Assembly: GCA_002423245.1 (NCBI GenBank)
Contig: DIVD01000012.1
Span: 1 to 60,241 of the forward strand
Length of the DNA: 60,241 nucleotides
Source: Rhodobacteraceae bacterium UBA6141
GTDB taxonomy: Bacteria > Pseudomonadota > Alphaproteobacteria > Rhodobacterales > Rhodobacteraceae
Direction of reading: 5' to 3'
A program made the position numbers and the translations under genes. Below the pieces are notes generated by a model. It saw only the letters and a list, made by a program, of their open reading frames with translations, was not told where the DNA came from and did no database searches. Shown in pieces: positions 31,339 to 40,962 of this stretch (its first letter is position 1; each line of letters starts with the position of its first letter).

Positions 31339-31899
31339 TCACGCCGCGCGGCGCTGGTGCCGGCCTTCGGTGATCTCTTCCGCGATCTTCGCGCAGAAGG
31401 CGTCGAGGTCGCCGGGGTTGCGGCTGGTGACCAGCCCCTGATCGGTGACCACCTCGCTGTCTTCCCATTTGCCGCCCGCGTTGATCACGTCGGTCCTGAT
31501 CGACCTGTAGGACGTGACCTTGCGGCCACGGATGATGCCCGCCTCGATCAGCAGCCAGGGCGCGTGGCAGATCGCCGCGACGACCTTGCTGCCCGACCAG
31601 AACGCCTTGACGAAGTCCAGCGCCGCGGGCTCCACCCGCAACAGGTCGGGGTTGATCTGCCCGCCGGGCAGCACCAGCGCGTCATAGTCCTCGGCGCGCG
31701 CCTCGGTCAGGGTCTTGTCCACCGGGACCGGGCGGCCCCAGTCCTTCTTGTCCCAGCCCTTGATCTCGCCGCGTTCGAGCGAGACCACATGCACCTCGGC
31801 GCCTGCGGCGCGCAGCCTGTCACGCGGCACTTCAAGCTCGGACTGTTCGAAGCCGTGGGTTGCGAGGATGGCGACACGCTTGCCGGAAATATCCTGCAT
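31339..31899 (-). CDS. DJ-1/PfpI family type 1 glutamine amidotransferase-like protein
   Basis: 186 residues. KRVAILATHGFEQSELEVPR opens the fold; the nucleophilic Cys is in VAAICHAPWLLIEAGI (about residues 104-119) with His next to it, and VLPGGQINPD gives the supporting acid. This matches the PfpI/YhbO subgroup (deglycase or stress protein). Start chosen at MQDISGKR, which matches family length. It has its own terminator downstream. Confidence 0.88.
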   Translation of the reverse strand: MQDISGKRVAILATHGFEQSELEVPRDRLRAAGAEVHVVSLERGEIKGWDKKDWGRPVPVDKTLTEARAEDYDALVLPGGQINPDLLRVEPAALDFVKAFWSGSKVVAAICHAPWLLIEAGIIRGRKVTSYRSIRTDVINAGGKWEDSEVVTDQGLVTSRNPGDLDAFCAKIAEEITEGRHQRRAA

Positions 31900-31970
31900 C
31901 TGTCTTCTCCTTTGCTTGGGGATTGTCCCCATGCAACGAACAGCCCCCGCGCCGGGTTCCGGGCGGCTCG

Positions 31971-32750
31971 TCACCGCCTGGCAAGGATCCGCGCACGCAG
32001 CGCCTCGGTCAGCGCCTCGCGCGGCAGGCCCCGGTCCTCGGCCAGCCTGCGCAGGCCGAACTGCACCCGCGCCATTTCCTGGTAATAGCTGGTGAAGGCG
32101 TAGTTGACCGCCGCGCCGGCCACCGCGCCCAGCAGCGGGGTGGCCTGCGCCGCCAGCTTCTGCCCCATCACCAGCGACAGTCGCGGCGCGACGCGGGCGA
32201 TCACTGCCCGCAAGCCGGGGCCGGTGATGGTGACCCTTGCGGCAAGAAACCCCAGATCGGCGCCGTCATCGCTGGCCATGGGCCCGGCGGCGGCCAGAAC
32301 GCGGATGCAGTCGATCCGCGTGTCCTCATCGGCCGGATCGAAGCCATGCTCGGCGGCGATGCCCTGGATCGCGCGCAACAGCACCGTGGTCGTCACCGGC
32401 AATTCGGCCAGCGAGGTCGCAAGCCCGCCCGCGCCGCCCGCGGCCCCCATCGCCGTCGTCAGCACGGTGTTCAGCCAGTCCGGCCGGTCGGACAGCACGC
32501 CGCGCGAGCGGGCGGCGGCGGTGAAGGCGGTTTCCAGCGCCGAACGGGTCGCGCCCTCCAGCCGGTCCTTGATCCGGTCCGGCAGCCGTTCCAGCAGGTT
32601 CTCGGCATTGCCGCCGACGAAACCCATCAGCTGCATCCCGACGCCGCTGGCCGCCTTGTGCCGGGCGGCCAATGCCTCAAGGGCGGTCACGACGGCCGGG
32701 TCGGACAGCGGGGCGATCATCGGGGCCGGTGCAAGATCGGCATCGGGCAT
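31971..32750 (-). CDS. EcsC family protein
   Basis: 259 residues starting MPDADLAPAPMIAPLSDPAV, with GGAGG five bases upstream. EcsC features include the long amphipathic helix region, the GGAGGLATSLAELPVTTTVL segment and a C-terminal NYAFTSYYQEMARVQFGLRR helix. The EcsC family is named after a B. subtilis ABC-transporter operon gene; the biochemical role is unclear and membrane association is likely. Single-gene unit upstream of the DJ-1 gene. Confidence 0.85.
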   Translation of the reverse strand: MPDADLAPAPMIAPLSDPAVVTALEALAARHKAASGVGMQLMGFVGGNAENLLERLPDRIKDRLEGATRSALETAFTAAARSRGVLSDRPDWLNTVLTTAMGAAGGAGGLATSLAELPVTTTVLLRAIQGIAAEHGFDPADEDTRIDCIRVLAAAGPMASDDGADLGFLAARVTITGPGLRAVIARVAPRLSLVMGQKLAAQATPLLGAVAGAAVNYAFTSYYQEMARVQFGLRRLAEDRGLPREALTEALRARILARR

Positions 32751-32810
32751 GGCATCCTCCATGGGTGGCTCGCCTTCAATATGGGGCGGCGCGGCCGGGC
32801 GACCAGTGCC

Positions 32811-33341
32811 TCAGCTTGCCGCCGGTTCGGCTGCCACCGGCAGATCGCGCGTCACCTCGCCCGCGATGCCCTCCCATGCGCCCGGCTCCAGTTCCAGCCC
32901 CAGCACCCGGTCGGGGTTGGTCGGCGGCGGCATCACCACGTCCGGCATCCTGGCAAAGCCGAAGCGGCTGTAATAGGGCGCGTCGCCGACCAGCAGCACC
33001 CGGCCCCAGCCCAGCCGCCGCGCCTCTGTCAGGCTTTCGTGGATCAGCAGGCCGCCAAGCCCCTCGCCCTGCCGGGTCGGGTGCACCGCCACCGGCCCCA
33101 GCAGCAGCGTGCGCGCGCCGCCGACCCGCACCGGCCAGTAGCGGATCGCCGCCGCCAGCGCGCCGGGGCCGCTGCCCTCGCCCGCGCCATCGCGCAGGGT
33201 CAGGCACAGGTCTGCCACCTTCGGCACCCCCTCGCGCAGGCGGTAGGAGGACAGCGCCGTGCGCCCCGGCGCGAAGCACAGGTCATAAAGCGCCTCCACG
33301 TCCCACCAGTCGGCCTCGGTCTCTTCTTCCAGCTGGTACAT
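32811..33341 (-). CDS. GNAT family N-acetyltransferase
   Basis: 176 residues. Acetyl-CoA-binding pattern: LLLGPVAVHPTRQGEGLGGL with the R/Q-x-x-G-x-G/A loop, then GWGRVLLVGDAPYYSRFGFA as in the YhbS subgroup. Substrate unknown. It is divergent from the flavin reductase gene, with about 75 bp between the starts. Confidence 0.88.
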   Translation of the reverse strand: MYQLEEETEADWWDVEALYDLCFAPGRTALSSYRLREGVPKVADLCLTLRDGAGEGSGPGALAAAIRYWPVRVGGARTLLLGPVAVHPTRQGEGLGGLLIHESLTEARRLGWGRVLLVGDAPYYSRFGFARMPDVVMPPPTNPDRVLGLELEPGAWEGIAGEVTRDLPVAAEPAAS

Positions 33342-33417
33342 GCGCGGCCTTGGGCGGAATCGGCTGGAAACGCGCCTAGCACGGGCTAGGGTCGGGTTCA
33401 AACCTGAAAGGACGCGC

Positions 33418-34002
33418 ATGTTCTACCGCCCCGAGCACGGCCACGGCCTGCCGCACAACCCGTTCAACGCCATCGTCTCGCCGCGCCCGATCGGGTGGAT
33501 TTCCAGCCGGGGCAGCGCGGGCGACAACCTCGCGCCCTATTCCTTCTTCAACGCCATCGCCTATGTGCCGCCGCAGGTGATGTTCTCCTCGACCGGGCCC
33601 AAGGATTCGCTGGCGAACGTCCGCGAGACGGGGGTTTTCGCGGTGAACATCGTGGAATACGCGGCGCGCGAGGCGATGAATGCAAGCTCCGCCGCGGTGG
33701 CGCAGGCGGTGGACGAGTTCGCGCTGGCCGATGTGCCCAAGGCCGAGTGCGAGACCATCCCCTGCCCCCGCGTCGCGGGTGCGCCCGCCACGCTGGAATG
33801 CCGGGTGACGCAGATCATCGCCCTGCCCGGCAAGGTCAACGTGCTCGTCCTGGGCGAGGTGAGGGGCATCCACCTGCGCGACGATTGCCTGGTGGAGGGG
33901 CGCTTCGACGTGACGCGCTACGCCCCGCTCGCGCGGCTGGGATACAGCGACTATGCCGCGGTGCGCGAGGTGTTCGCGATGGCGCGGCCCGGCGAACGCT
34001 AG
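33418..34002 (+). CDS. Flavin reductase family protein (FMN-binding split barrel)
   Basis: 194 residues. It begins MFYRPEHGHGLPHNPFNAIV; PRPIGWISSRG and NLAPYSFFNAIAYVPPQVMF are the split-barrel FMN-binding signatures. Members reduce flavin or accept electrons in small oxidoreductase systems; the partner is not visible here. Start set by family N-terminus rather than an upstream in-frame codon overlapping the GNAT gene. Confidence 0.9.
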   Translation: MFYRPEHGHGLPHNPFNAIVSPRPIGWISSRGSAGDNLAPYSFFNAIAYVPPQVMFSSTGPKDSLANVRETGVFAVNIVEYAAREAMNASSAAVAQAVDEFALADVPKAECETIPCPRVAGAPATLECRVTQIIALPGKVNVLVLGEVRGIHLRDDCLVEGRFDVTRYAPLARLGYSDYAAVREVFAMARPGER

Positions 34003-34072
34003 CGCCTTCGGATCGCGCATCCCGGCACGCGCAGGACCGGCCCCCGCTTTTGCGCGACATGCCCTGGCGGGC

Positions 34073-34993
34073 TCAGGCGGCCCGCCCCGCCCCTGCCCGC
34101 CGCTCCCCTTCCCGCCGCTCCCCTGCCCGCCGCGCCCGTGCCAGCCGCCTCTCGCGCATCAGGGTGTAGAGCCCGCTGCCGATGACGATGGCGCTGCCGA
34201 CCAGCGTGGCGGCATCGGGGCGTTCGGCAAAGACCAGCGTGCCAAGGATCATCGCAAAGACCAGCCGGGTGTAGCGGAAGGGCGTGACGACCGACACCTC
34301 GCCGATGCGCATTGCCGAGGTCAGCCAGTAATAGGCCGCGATCCCGAAGAGCGTGGCCCCGGCAAGGTGGCCCCAGTCGGCGGCCCCGGGCATCGCCGCG
34401 CCGCCACTGAAGGCCAGCATCACCGCCCCGGTCGGGATCAGCGCGAGGAAGCCGTAGATGCCAAGCTGCAGGTTCGACAGCACCTTCGGCGCCGCGCGGG
34501 TGGCAAGATCGCGGCCCGCGAAGCCCAGCATTCCCAGCACCGCGAACAGCGATGCCGGCTCGAACCCCGCGGCGCCGGGGCGCAGGATCACCAGCACCCC
34601 CGCGAAGCCCGCAAGGATCGCCAGCCAGCGCCGCCAGCCCACCTGCTCGCCGAACACCAGCGCCGCGCCGGCGACCACCACCAGCGGTGTCGCCTGCAAG
34701 ATGGCGCTCGCGCTCGACAGCGGGGTCAGCGCCAGCGCCAGCGTGTAGCCGAGCCGGCCCAGCACCTCGAACACCGCCTTGAGGATCAGCGGCCGGGTCA
34801 GCAGCGCCGGGTGGACCAGCGGCTCGCCCCGGCGCAGCGTCAGCAGGATGAAGCCGATCATCCCGCCAAGCCCGAACAGGATCAGGATCAGCCCCACGGG
34901 CAGCGCGCGCGAGGCGGCCTTGATGAACATGTCCTCGATGGCAAAGCCGGCCATGGCGGCCACCATCAGGATGCTGCCGCGCGTGTTGTCCAT
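34073..34993 (-). CDS. EamA/DMT family transporter
   Basis: 306 residues with about ten hydrophobic segments in two EamA repeats, starting MDNTRGSILMVAAMAGFAIE. ALTPLSSASAILQATPLVVV marks the end of the first repeat, and PFRYTRLVFAMILGTLVFAE that of the second. A drug/metabolite exporter of the inner membrane; substrate unknown. The last ~25 residues are Arg-rich repeats (RRAGERREGERRAGAGRAA), a cytosolic tail encoded by a short tandem repeat. Confidence 0.88.
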   Translation of the reverse strand: MDNTRGSILMVAAMAGFAIEDMFIKAASRALPVGLILILFGLGGMIGFILLTLRRGEPLVHPALLTRPLILKAVFEVLGRLGYTLALALTPLSSASAILQATPLVVVAGAALVFGEQVGWRRWLAILAGFAGVLVILRPGAAGFEPASLFAVLGMLGFAGRDLATRAAPKVLSNLQLGIYGFLALIPTGAVMLAFSGGAAMPGAADWGHLAGATLFGIAAYYWLTSAMRIGEVSVVTPFRYTRLVFAMILGTLVFAERPDAATLVGSAIVIGSGLYTLMRERRLARARRAGERREGERRAGAGRAA

Positions 34994-35133
34994 CGGTCCT
35001 CCGGGGGGGCTGGCGGGGGCTGGCGGCCCCCGTGATACCCCGGCCACCCTGCCGCCGCCAGCCCCCGCCTTTCCGGCCTTCCCCTTCGGCCCCGCTGCGC
35101 CTAACCTTTCGCCGGATGGCAGCGGGGGCGGCA

Positions 35134-36036
35134 ATGGACAGGATGATCGGGGTGATCGGCGGCTCGGGGCTTTACGAGATCGCGGGGCTGGAGGGGGCCG
35201 AGTGGGTGGGCGTCGAAGGCCCCTGGGGCAAACCCTCGGACCAGATCCTGACCGGGCGGCTGGACGGGGTGGCGATGGCCTTCCTGCCACGGCACGGGCG
35301 CGGGCATGTGCATTCGCCCACCTCCGTGCCCTACCGCGCCAACATCGACGCGCTGAAGCGGCTCGGGGTCACGGACGTGGTCTCGGTCTCGGCCTGCGGG
35401 TCGTTCCGCGAGGAGATGGCGCCCGGCGATTTCGTGATCGTGGACCAGTTCATCGACCGCACCTTCGCGCGCGAGCCCTCGTTCTTCGGCAGCGGCTGCG
35501 TCGGCCATGTCAGCCTCGCGCATCCGGTCTGCCCGCGCCTGTCGGCGGCCTGCCTGTCGGCGGCGCGCGAGCAGGGGCTGAACGTGCACGACGGCGGCAC
35601 CTACCTTGCGATGGAGGGGCCGCAATTCTCTACCCTCGCCGAGAGCCGGATGTATCGCGGCTGGGGCTGCGACGTGATCGGCATGACCAACATGCCCGAG
35701 GCCAGGCTCGCCCGCGAGGCGGAGCTTTGCTATGCCAGCGTGGCGATGATCACCGATTACGACAGCTGGCACCCGGATCACGGCGCGGTGGATGTCGCCC
35801 AGGTCATCCAGACGCTCGGCCAGAACGCCGAGCACGCCCGCGGGCTCGTCGCGCGCCTGCCCGCGCTGCTGGGCGCCGTGCGCGAGCCCTGCCCGCATGG
35901 CTGCGACCGCGCGCTGGACTTCGCCATCATGACCGCGCCGGACAAGCGGGATGCGGCGCTGCTCGCGCGGCTGGATGCGGTGGCGGGGCGGGTGCTGGGG
36001 GCCGGGCCACTAGGCGGCGTCCCGGAGGGGCATTGA
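35134..36036 (+). CDS. mtnP: S-methyl-5'-thioadenosine phosphorylase
   Basis: 300 residues. IGVIGGSGLYEI, RHGRGHVHSPTSVPYRANID, VSVSACGSFREEM and GPQFSTLAESRMYRGWGCDV identify the MTA phosphorylase/PNP family. It cleaves methylthioadenosine with phosphate to adenine and methylthioribose-1-phosphate for methionine salvage. GGGGG before the ATG at 35134 favours this start; an ATG six codons upstream is possible. Confidence 0.92.
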   Translation: MDRMIGVIGGSGLYEIAGLEGAEWVGVEGPWGKPSDQILTGRLDGVAMAFLPRHGRGHVHSPTSVPYRANIDALKRLGVTDVVSVSACGSFREEMAPGDFVIVDQFIDRTFAREPSFFGSGCVGHVSLAHPVCPRLSAACLSAAREQGLNVHDGGTYLAMEGPQFSTLAESRMYRGWGCDVIGMTNMPEARLAREAELCYASVAMITDYDSWHPDHGAVDVAQVIQTLGQNAEHARGLVARLPALLGAVREPCPHGCDRALDFAIMTAPDKRDAALLARLDAVAGRVLGAGPLGGVPEGH

Positions 36037-36142
36037 AGGGCATTGAGCGGCGGTAACCACCCGGAAACCCGAATCACTGAAACCTTGGCCTGCCTGAAGG
36101 TTCAGGGCTGCTTGCAACGACACGTGAACCCAAAGCACCGCA

Positions 36143-36176
36143 CCCCGCCGTCACCCCCCGGCGGGGCGCACCTTTT
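36143..36176 (+). terminator. Probable terminator after mtnP
   Basis: An 8-bp stem CCCCGCCG / CGGCGGGG with an 8-base loop, then CGCACCTTTTC. It lies about 110 bases past the mtnP stop and immediately beside the convergent FAD-oxidase stop. Confidence 0.5.
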
Positions 36177-37622
36177 CTAGCCCGCCGCGACCGGCAGGAT
36201 CACCCCCGGGTTCATGATCCCGGCCGGGTCCAGTGCCGCCTTGATGCTGCGCATGACCGCGAGCGCGGCCGGGTCGCCGTAGCGCGCCAGATCCGCGGTC
36301 TTCAGCCGCCCGACGCCATGTTCGGCGCTGACCGAGCCGCCAAGCCGGTGCGCGATGTCATGCACGCAGGTCTTGATCGCCTCGCGCCGCGGCTCGTCGT
36401 CCGCGCGATCACGGCCCGGCGCAGGGAACACGTTGAAATGCAGGTTGCCGTCGCCGACATGGCCAAAGCAGTTGATGCGGAAGCGGCCAAGCCGGGCCAG
36501 CGCCTCCTCCGCCGCGTCGATGAAGCCCGCAATCGCGGACAGCGGCACCGAGATGTCATGCGAGCTGACCGCGCCGATCCTCCGATTCGCCTCGGGCAGG
36601 CTTTCGCGCAGCCGCCACAGTTCGGCCTGCTGGCCCGCGCTCTGCGCGATCACCCCGTCGCGGACCAGCCCCGCCGCCGAGGCCGCCACGAACAGATCCT
36701 CCAGCGCCTGCGCTGGATCCAGCCCGTGCGGCAGGCCAAGCTCGATCAGCACCATCCAGTCCGGCCGGTCCGCGAAGGGCTGGCGGACCTCGGGCATCAC
36801 CTCATCCACAAACAGCAGCCCCTGGCGCGAGATCAGCTCGAAGGCGGTGACGCAGCCCGCCAGCCGCTCCTCGGCCAGCGCCAGCAGGTCCAGCGCGGCG
36901 GCTGGGCTGGCGACCGCCAGCATCGCGGTGCCGATCCCGGCGGGGCGCGGCACCATGCGCAGCGCGGCGGCGGTGATGACCCCCAGCGTGCCCTCGGACC
37001 CGATCAGCAGGTGGCGCAGGTCATAGCCGCTGTTGTCCTTGCGCAGGCGCTTCAGCCCGTTCAGCACCGAGCCGTCCGGCAGCACCGCCTCCAGCCCGAG
37101 GCAGAGGTCGCGGATATTGCCATGGCGCAGCACGCTGGTGCCGCCGGCGTTGGTGGCGAGGTTGCCGCCGATCCGCGCCGTCCCCTGCGAGGCGAGCGTC
37201 AGCGGGAACATCCGCCCCGCCGCCCGCGCCGCCTCCTGCACCTCGGCCAGCGTGGCGCCCACCTCCACCACCAGCACGTTTTCCGAAGGGTACACCGCCC
37301 GCACCGCCGCCATCCGTTCCAGCGACAGGATCACCGGCGCGGGGCCCGATGCCATCACCTGCCCGCCCACCAGCCCGGTGCCGCCGCCGAACGGCACGAT
37401 CCCGACTCGCGCCCCGGCGCAGGCGCGCACCACCGTGCCGACCTCGGCCGTGCTGCGCGGCCGCGCCAGCACCCCGCCCACGCCGTGCCAGCGCCCCCGT
37501 GGCTCCTCGAGATAGCGGGCCTCGGGCGGGGAAACGGTCCGCGGCGGCAGCAGGGCCGCCAACCGTTCGGCAAAGGCATCGTCGGCCGGATTCAGCGGCT
37601 CCGGGCGGATCGCATGGGTCAT
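36177..37622 (-). CDS. FAD-binding oxidoreductase (glycolate / D-lactate / 2-hydroxyacid type)
   Basis: 481 residues. The PCMH-type FAD domain is at about 55-230 (VPFGGGTGLVGGQV, GGNLATNAGGTSVLRHGNIR, LIGSEGTLGVITAAAL). The C-terminal FAD-oxidase domain holds NCFGHVGDGNLHFNVF and SAEHGVGRLK, as in GlcD and D-2-hydroxyacid dehydrogenases. The electron acceptor and substrate cannot be fixed. RBS AGAGGA is 8-13 bases before the ATG. Confidence 0.9.
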   Translation of the reverse strand: MTHAIRPEPLNPADDAFAERLAALLPPRTVSPPEARYLEEPRGRWHGVGGVLARPRSTAEVGTVVRACAGARVGIVPFGGGTGLVGGQVMASGPAPVILSLERMAAVRAVYPSENVLVVEVGATLAEVQEAARAAGRMFPLTLASQGTARIGGNLATNAGGTSVLRHGNIRDLCLGLEAVLPDGSVLNGLKRLRKDNSGYDLRHLLIGSEGTLGVITAAALRMVPRPAGIGTAMLAVASPAAALDLLALAEERLAGCVTAFELISRQGLLFVDEVMPEVRQPFADRPDWMVLIELGLPHGLDPAQALEDLFVAASAAGLVRDGVIAQSAGQQAELWRLRESLPEANRRIGAVSSHDISVPLSAIAGFIDAAEEALARLGRFRINCFGHVGDGNLHFNVFPAPGRDRADDEPRREAIKTCVHDIAHRLGGSVSAEHGVGRLKTADLARYGDPAALAVMRSIKAALDPAGIMNPGVILPVAAG

Positions 37623-37715
37623 GTCGGTGTTCCTCTGCCCTGACGGGCCAACCCGGATCGCGCGCCGCAAGCCCGCCGCCGCGCGTCAGCCCGCGCCTGC
37701 GCGCCCGCGCCGGAC

Positions 37716-38300
37716 TCAACCGACATCGGTGCGCCCGCGCCGGTCGCTGCGCAGGTTGCTGTAGAGCACATGGTTGCGCCAGCGCCCGTTGATCTGCAGA
37801 TAGCTTTGCGCGACGCCCTCATACTTGAAACCCGATTTTTCCAGCACCCCGCGCGAGGCCATGTTTTCCGGCAGGCAGGCGGCCTCGATCCGGCTCAGGT
37901 CCAGTTCGGAAAACGCGTGATGCACCACTGCGCGGATCGCCTCGCGCATGTAGCCGTGGCGGGCATAGGGCTCGCCGACCCAGTAGCCAAGCGTGCCCGA
38001 TTGTGCCGGGCCGCGGCGGATGTTGTCCAGCGTGATCGCCCCCAGCAGCACGTCATCCTCGCGCCGGAACAGGAACAGCGGCAGCGCGGTGCCCTGCAGC
38101 TCCGCCCGCGCCGCCCAGTAGACGCGGTGGGTAAAGGCGCGGCGGCCGAGGTGATCCTCGGCCCAGGCAGGCTCCCACGGCGCGAGGAAGGCCCGGCTGC
38201 GGGCGCGCAGGCCCGACCAGGCGCGGAAGTCCAGATGCGCGGGCAGCCGCAGCACCATCCGCTCGGTTTCGATCCGGACCTTTCGGCGCCGGGAAAGCAT
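37716..38300 (-). CDS. GNAT N-acetyltransferase, RimJ/RimL type
   Basis: 194 residues. The C-terminal half carries YWVGEPYARHGYMREAIRAV and the NMASRGVLEKSGFKYEGVAQ pattern of the RimJ/RimL group that acetylates protein N-termini. The start overlaps the M16 peptidase stop (38300) as ATGA, so the two are in one leftward operon. The protein target is unknown. Confidence 0.88.
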   Translation of the reverse strand: MLSRRRKVRIETERMVLRLPAHLDFRAWSGLRARSRAFLAPWEPAWAEDHLGRRAFTHRVYWAARAELQGTALPLFLFRREDDVLLGAITLDNIRRGPAQSGTLGYWVGEPYARHGYMREAIRAVVHHAFSELDLSRIEAACLPENMASRGVLEKSGFKYEGVAQSYLQINGRWRNHVLYSNLRSDRRGRTDVG

Positions 38301-39562
38301 CAGGCGGCGAGCCGTTCGCGCAGGGCCTCCAGACCGGGCGCACGCGCCACCGGCCCGTAAAGCGCCAGCGCCGATTGCCCGGCGCCCGCCAGGCTGCCGG
38401 CAAAGCCGCGCACCGCGTCGCGCGTCACCGCGTCGATCTTCCCGGCGGCCTCCTCGACCGGCGGCACCCGGCCCCAGATCGCCAGCATCCGCGCCATCCG
38501 CTCGGCCCGGCTGGACGGGCTTTCCAGCCCCATCAGCAGCCCGGCCTTCATCTGCGCCCGGGCCCGCGCCACCTCGGCCTCGGTCATGTCGTCGGCGGCG
38601 CGCTTCAACTCGTCCACCGTCAGCCCGCAGAGCGCGCCGATCTCCTCGGCGGAGGTGCCGGCATAGATCGTCAGCATCCCGGTGTCTTCATAGCTGCCGG
38701 CCTGCGCGAAGATCGAGTAGCAAAGGCCCCGCTCCTCGCGGATCTTCTGGAACAGCCGGCTCGACATGCCGCCGCCGAGCGCCGTCGCATAGACCTGCGA
38801 AACATAGACATCCTCGTCGCGGTAGCCCGGCGCCTCGAAGGCGAGCGCGAAATGCACCTGCTCCAGATCCTTGACCTCGCGCCGCTCGGACCCCAGCCAG
38901 CGGGCGGGCTGCAACCGGGGCAGGCCCACCGGCTTCAGATGGCCGAAGGTTTCCTCGGCCAGCCGCACCAGAAGGTCATGCTCCACCGCGCCCGCCGCCG
39001 ACAGCACCATCTGGTCCGGCCCGTAATGCTCGCGCACGAAGCCCGCGAAATCGGCGCGGCCAAAGGCCGAGACCCGTTCCGCCGGGCCAAGGATGGTGCG
39101 GCCAAGCGCCTGATCGGGATAGGCCGCCTCTTGCAGCCAGTCGAAGATGATGTCGTCAGGCGTGTCCAGCGCCTGCCCGATCTCCTGCAGGATCACATGG
39201 CGCTCGGTCTCGATCTCTTTCGGATCGAAGGCCGGGTTCAGCACGATGTCGGCGATCACGTCCAGCGCCAGCGGCACATCGGCCGCCAGCACGCGCGCGT
39301 AGTAGGCGGTCATCTCGCGGCTGGTATAGGCGTTGATATAGCCGCCGACATCCTCGATCTCCTCGGCGATCTGCAGGGCGGTGCGCCGCCTTGTGCCCTT
39401 GAAGGCCATGTGTTCGAGAAAATGCGCGATGCCGTTCTGCTCGGCCCGTTCATGGCGGCCGCCGGCATTGACCCAGATGCCGACCGCGGCAGAGGCAAGG
39501 GCGGGCATCACCTCGGTCACGATGCGAAAGCCGTTCGGAAGTGTCGTAAGTCTGACGGTCAA
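38300..39562 (-). CDS. M16 family zinc metallopeptidase
   Basis: 420 residues. The inverted zinc motif HFLEH is at 47-51 within AHFLEHMAFKGTRRR, with the third ligand expected near ETERHVILQEI (about 107-117). This is the single-subunit, processing-peptidase-like form common in Alphaproteobacteria. No signal peptide is seen, so it is probably cytosolic. It is translationally coupled to thrC upstream (4-base overlap), a typical neighbour. Confidence 0.93.
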   Translation of the reverse strand: MTVRLTTLPNGFRIVTEVMPALASAAVGIWVNAGGRHERAEQNGIAHFLEHMAFKGTRRRTALQIAEEIEDVGGYINAYTSREMTAYYARVLAADVPLALDVIADIVLNPAFDPKEIETERHVILQEIGQALDTPDDIIFDWLQEAAYPDQALGRTILGPAERVSAFGRADFAGFVREHYGPDQMVLSAAGAVEHDLLVRLAEETFGHLKPVGLPRLQPARWLGSERREVKDLEQVHFALAFEAPGYRDEDVYVSQVYATALGGGMSSRLFQKIREERGLCYSIFAQAGSYEDTGMLTIYAGTSAEEIGALCGLTVDELKRAADDMTEAEVARARAQMKAGLLMGLESPSSRAERMARMLAIWGRVPPVEEAAGKIDAVTRDAVRGFAGSLAGAGQSALALYGPVARAPGLEALRERLAA

Positions 39563-40950
39563 TGGGCACGCCTTTCATGGACCAGCGCCTCGAGCGCGGC
39601 AAGATCGTTCGGAACGCGCGTCACCCGTTCGGGGCGGGCCATCATCTCGGCCATGCGGGCGGGCAGCGCGGGGCGGATGCCGGTGGCCGCCTGCACGGCG
39701 TCCGGGAACTTCGCCGGATGCGCGGTGGCAAGCGTCACCATCGGCGCCTCGGCCCTGATATGGGCATTCGCGACGAAAACGCCAACGGCCGAATGCGGGC
39801 AGAGCAGCTCGCCCGTTGCCGCCAGCACAGCGGCGATGGTCTGGCGCGTTTCGTCCTCGGAGCAGCGGCCCGAGCCGAAGCTCTCGCGCAGCGCCTGAAG
39901 CGCGCCCTGGCTGACGGTGAAGCCGCCGCTCGCCTTCAGCTCGTCCATCAGCTGCGCCACGGCGGCGCCATCGCGGCCATAGGCATCGAACAGCGCGCGT
40001 TCGAAATTCGAGGAGACCTGGATATCCATCGAGGGACTGATCGAGGGGCGCACCTCCCCGGTTTCATAGCGCCCCGTGGTCAGGCAGCGGTGCAGGATGT
40101 CGTTCTGGTTGGTCGCCGCCACCAGCCGCCCGATCGGCAAGCCCATCTGCCGCGCGATGTAACCCGCGAAGATGTCGCCGAAATTGCCGGTCGGCACGGT
40201 GAAATCCACCTGCCGGTGCGGCGCGCCAAGGCTGGTGGCGGCGGTGAAGTAATAGACCACCTGCGCCAGCACCCGCGCCCAGTTGATCGAGTTGACGCCC
40301 GCCAGCCCCACCGCGTCGCGGAAGGCGAAATCGTTGAACATGTCCTTGAGCCGGGCCTGGCAATCGTCGAAATCGCCCTCCAGCGCCAGCGCGTGGACGT
40401 TGCTTTCGCTGGGCGTGGTCATCTGCCGGCGCTGCACCTCGGACACGCGACCATGCGGAAACAGGATGAACACATCGACGCTGGGAAGGCCCCGGAACGC
40501 CTCGATCGCCGCCGAGCCGGTATCGCCCGAGGTCGCGCCGACGATGGTCGCCCGCCGCCCCTCGCGCCCCAGCGCTATCTGGAACAGCTGGCCGATCAGC
40601 TGCATCGCGAAGTCCTTGAAGGCCAGCGTCGGCCCGTGGAACAGCTCGCACAGGAAATGCCCCGGCGCGAGCTGCACCAGCGGCGCGCGCGCGGCATGGC
40701 CAAAGCCCGCATAGGCGGCGGCGATCGCGCGGCGCAACTCCTCGTCGCTGAAGGTGTCGCCGGTGAAGGGGCGCATCACGCGGAACGCCGCCTCCTCGTA
40801 GGGCACCCCCGCCAGCGCCGCGATATCCCCGGCGCTCATCTGCGGAACCGTCTCGGGCACATAGAGGCCACCGTCGCGGGCAAGGCCGGTCAGCATCGCC
40901 TCGCCGAAGGAAAGCACCGGGGCCCGCCCCCGGGTCGAGATGTAGCGCAT
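39559..40950 (-). CDS. thrC: Threonine synthase
   Basis: 463 residues. PLP-binding Lys112 lies in HGPTLAFKDFAMQL; VGATSGDTGSAAIEAFRGLP and FTVPTGNFGDIFAGYIARQM are PLP-phosphate and substrate signatures of the longer threonine synthase class. It converts O-phosphohomoserine to threonine. It lies between surf1 and the M16 gene at the end of the cytochrome oxidase cluster, a conserved Rhodobacteraceae order. Confidence 0.96.
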   Translation of the reverse strand: MRYISTRGRAPVLSFGEAMLTGLARDGGLYVPETVPQMSAGDIAALAGVPYEEAAFRVMRPFTGDTFSDEELRRAIAAAYAGFGHAARAPLVQLAPGHFLCELFHGPTLAFKDFAMQLIGQLFQIALGREGRRATIVGATSGDTGSAAIEAFRGLPSVDVFILFPHGRVSEVQRRQMTTPSESNVHALALEGDFDDCQARLKDMFNDFAFRDAVGLAGVNSINWARVLAQVVYYFTAATSLGAPHRQVDFTVPTGNFGDIFAGYIARQMGLPIGRLVAATNQNDILHRCLTTGRYETGEVRPSISPSMDIQVSSNFERALFDAYGRDGAAVAQLMDELKASGGFTVSQGALQALRESFGSGRCSEDETRQTIAAVLAATGELLCPHSAVGVFVANAHIRAEAPMVTLATAHPAKFPDAVQAATGIRPALPARMAEMMARPERVTRVPNDLAALEALVHERRAH

Positions 40951-40962
40951 GAAGCCCGCCTC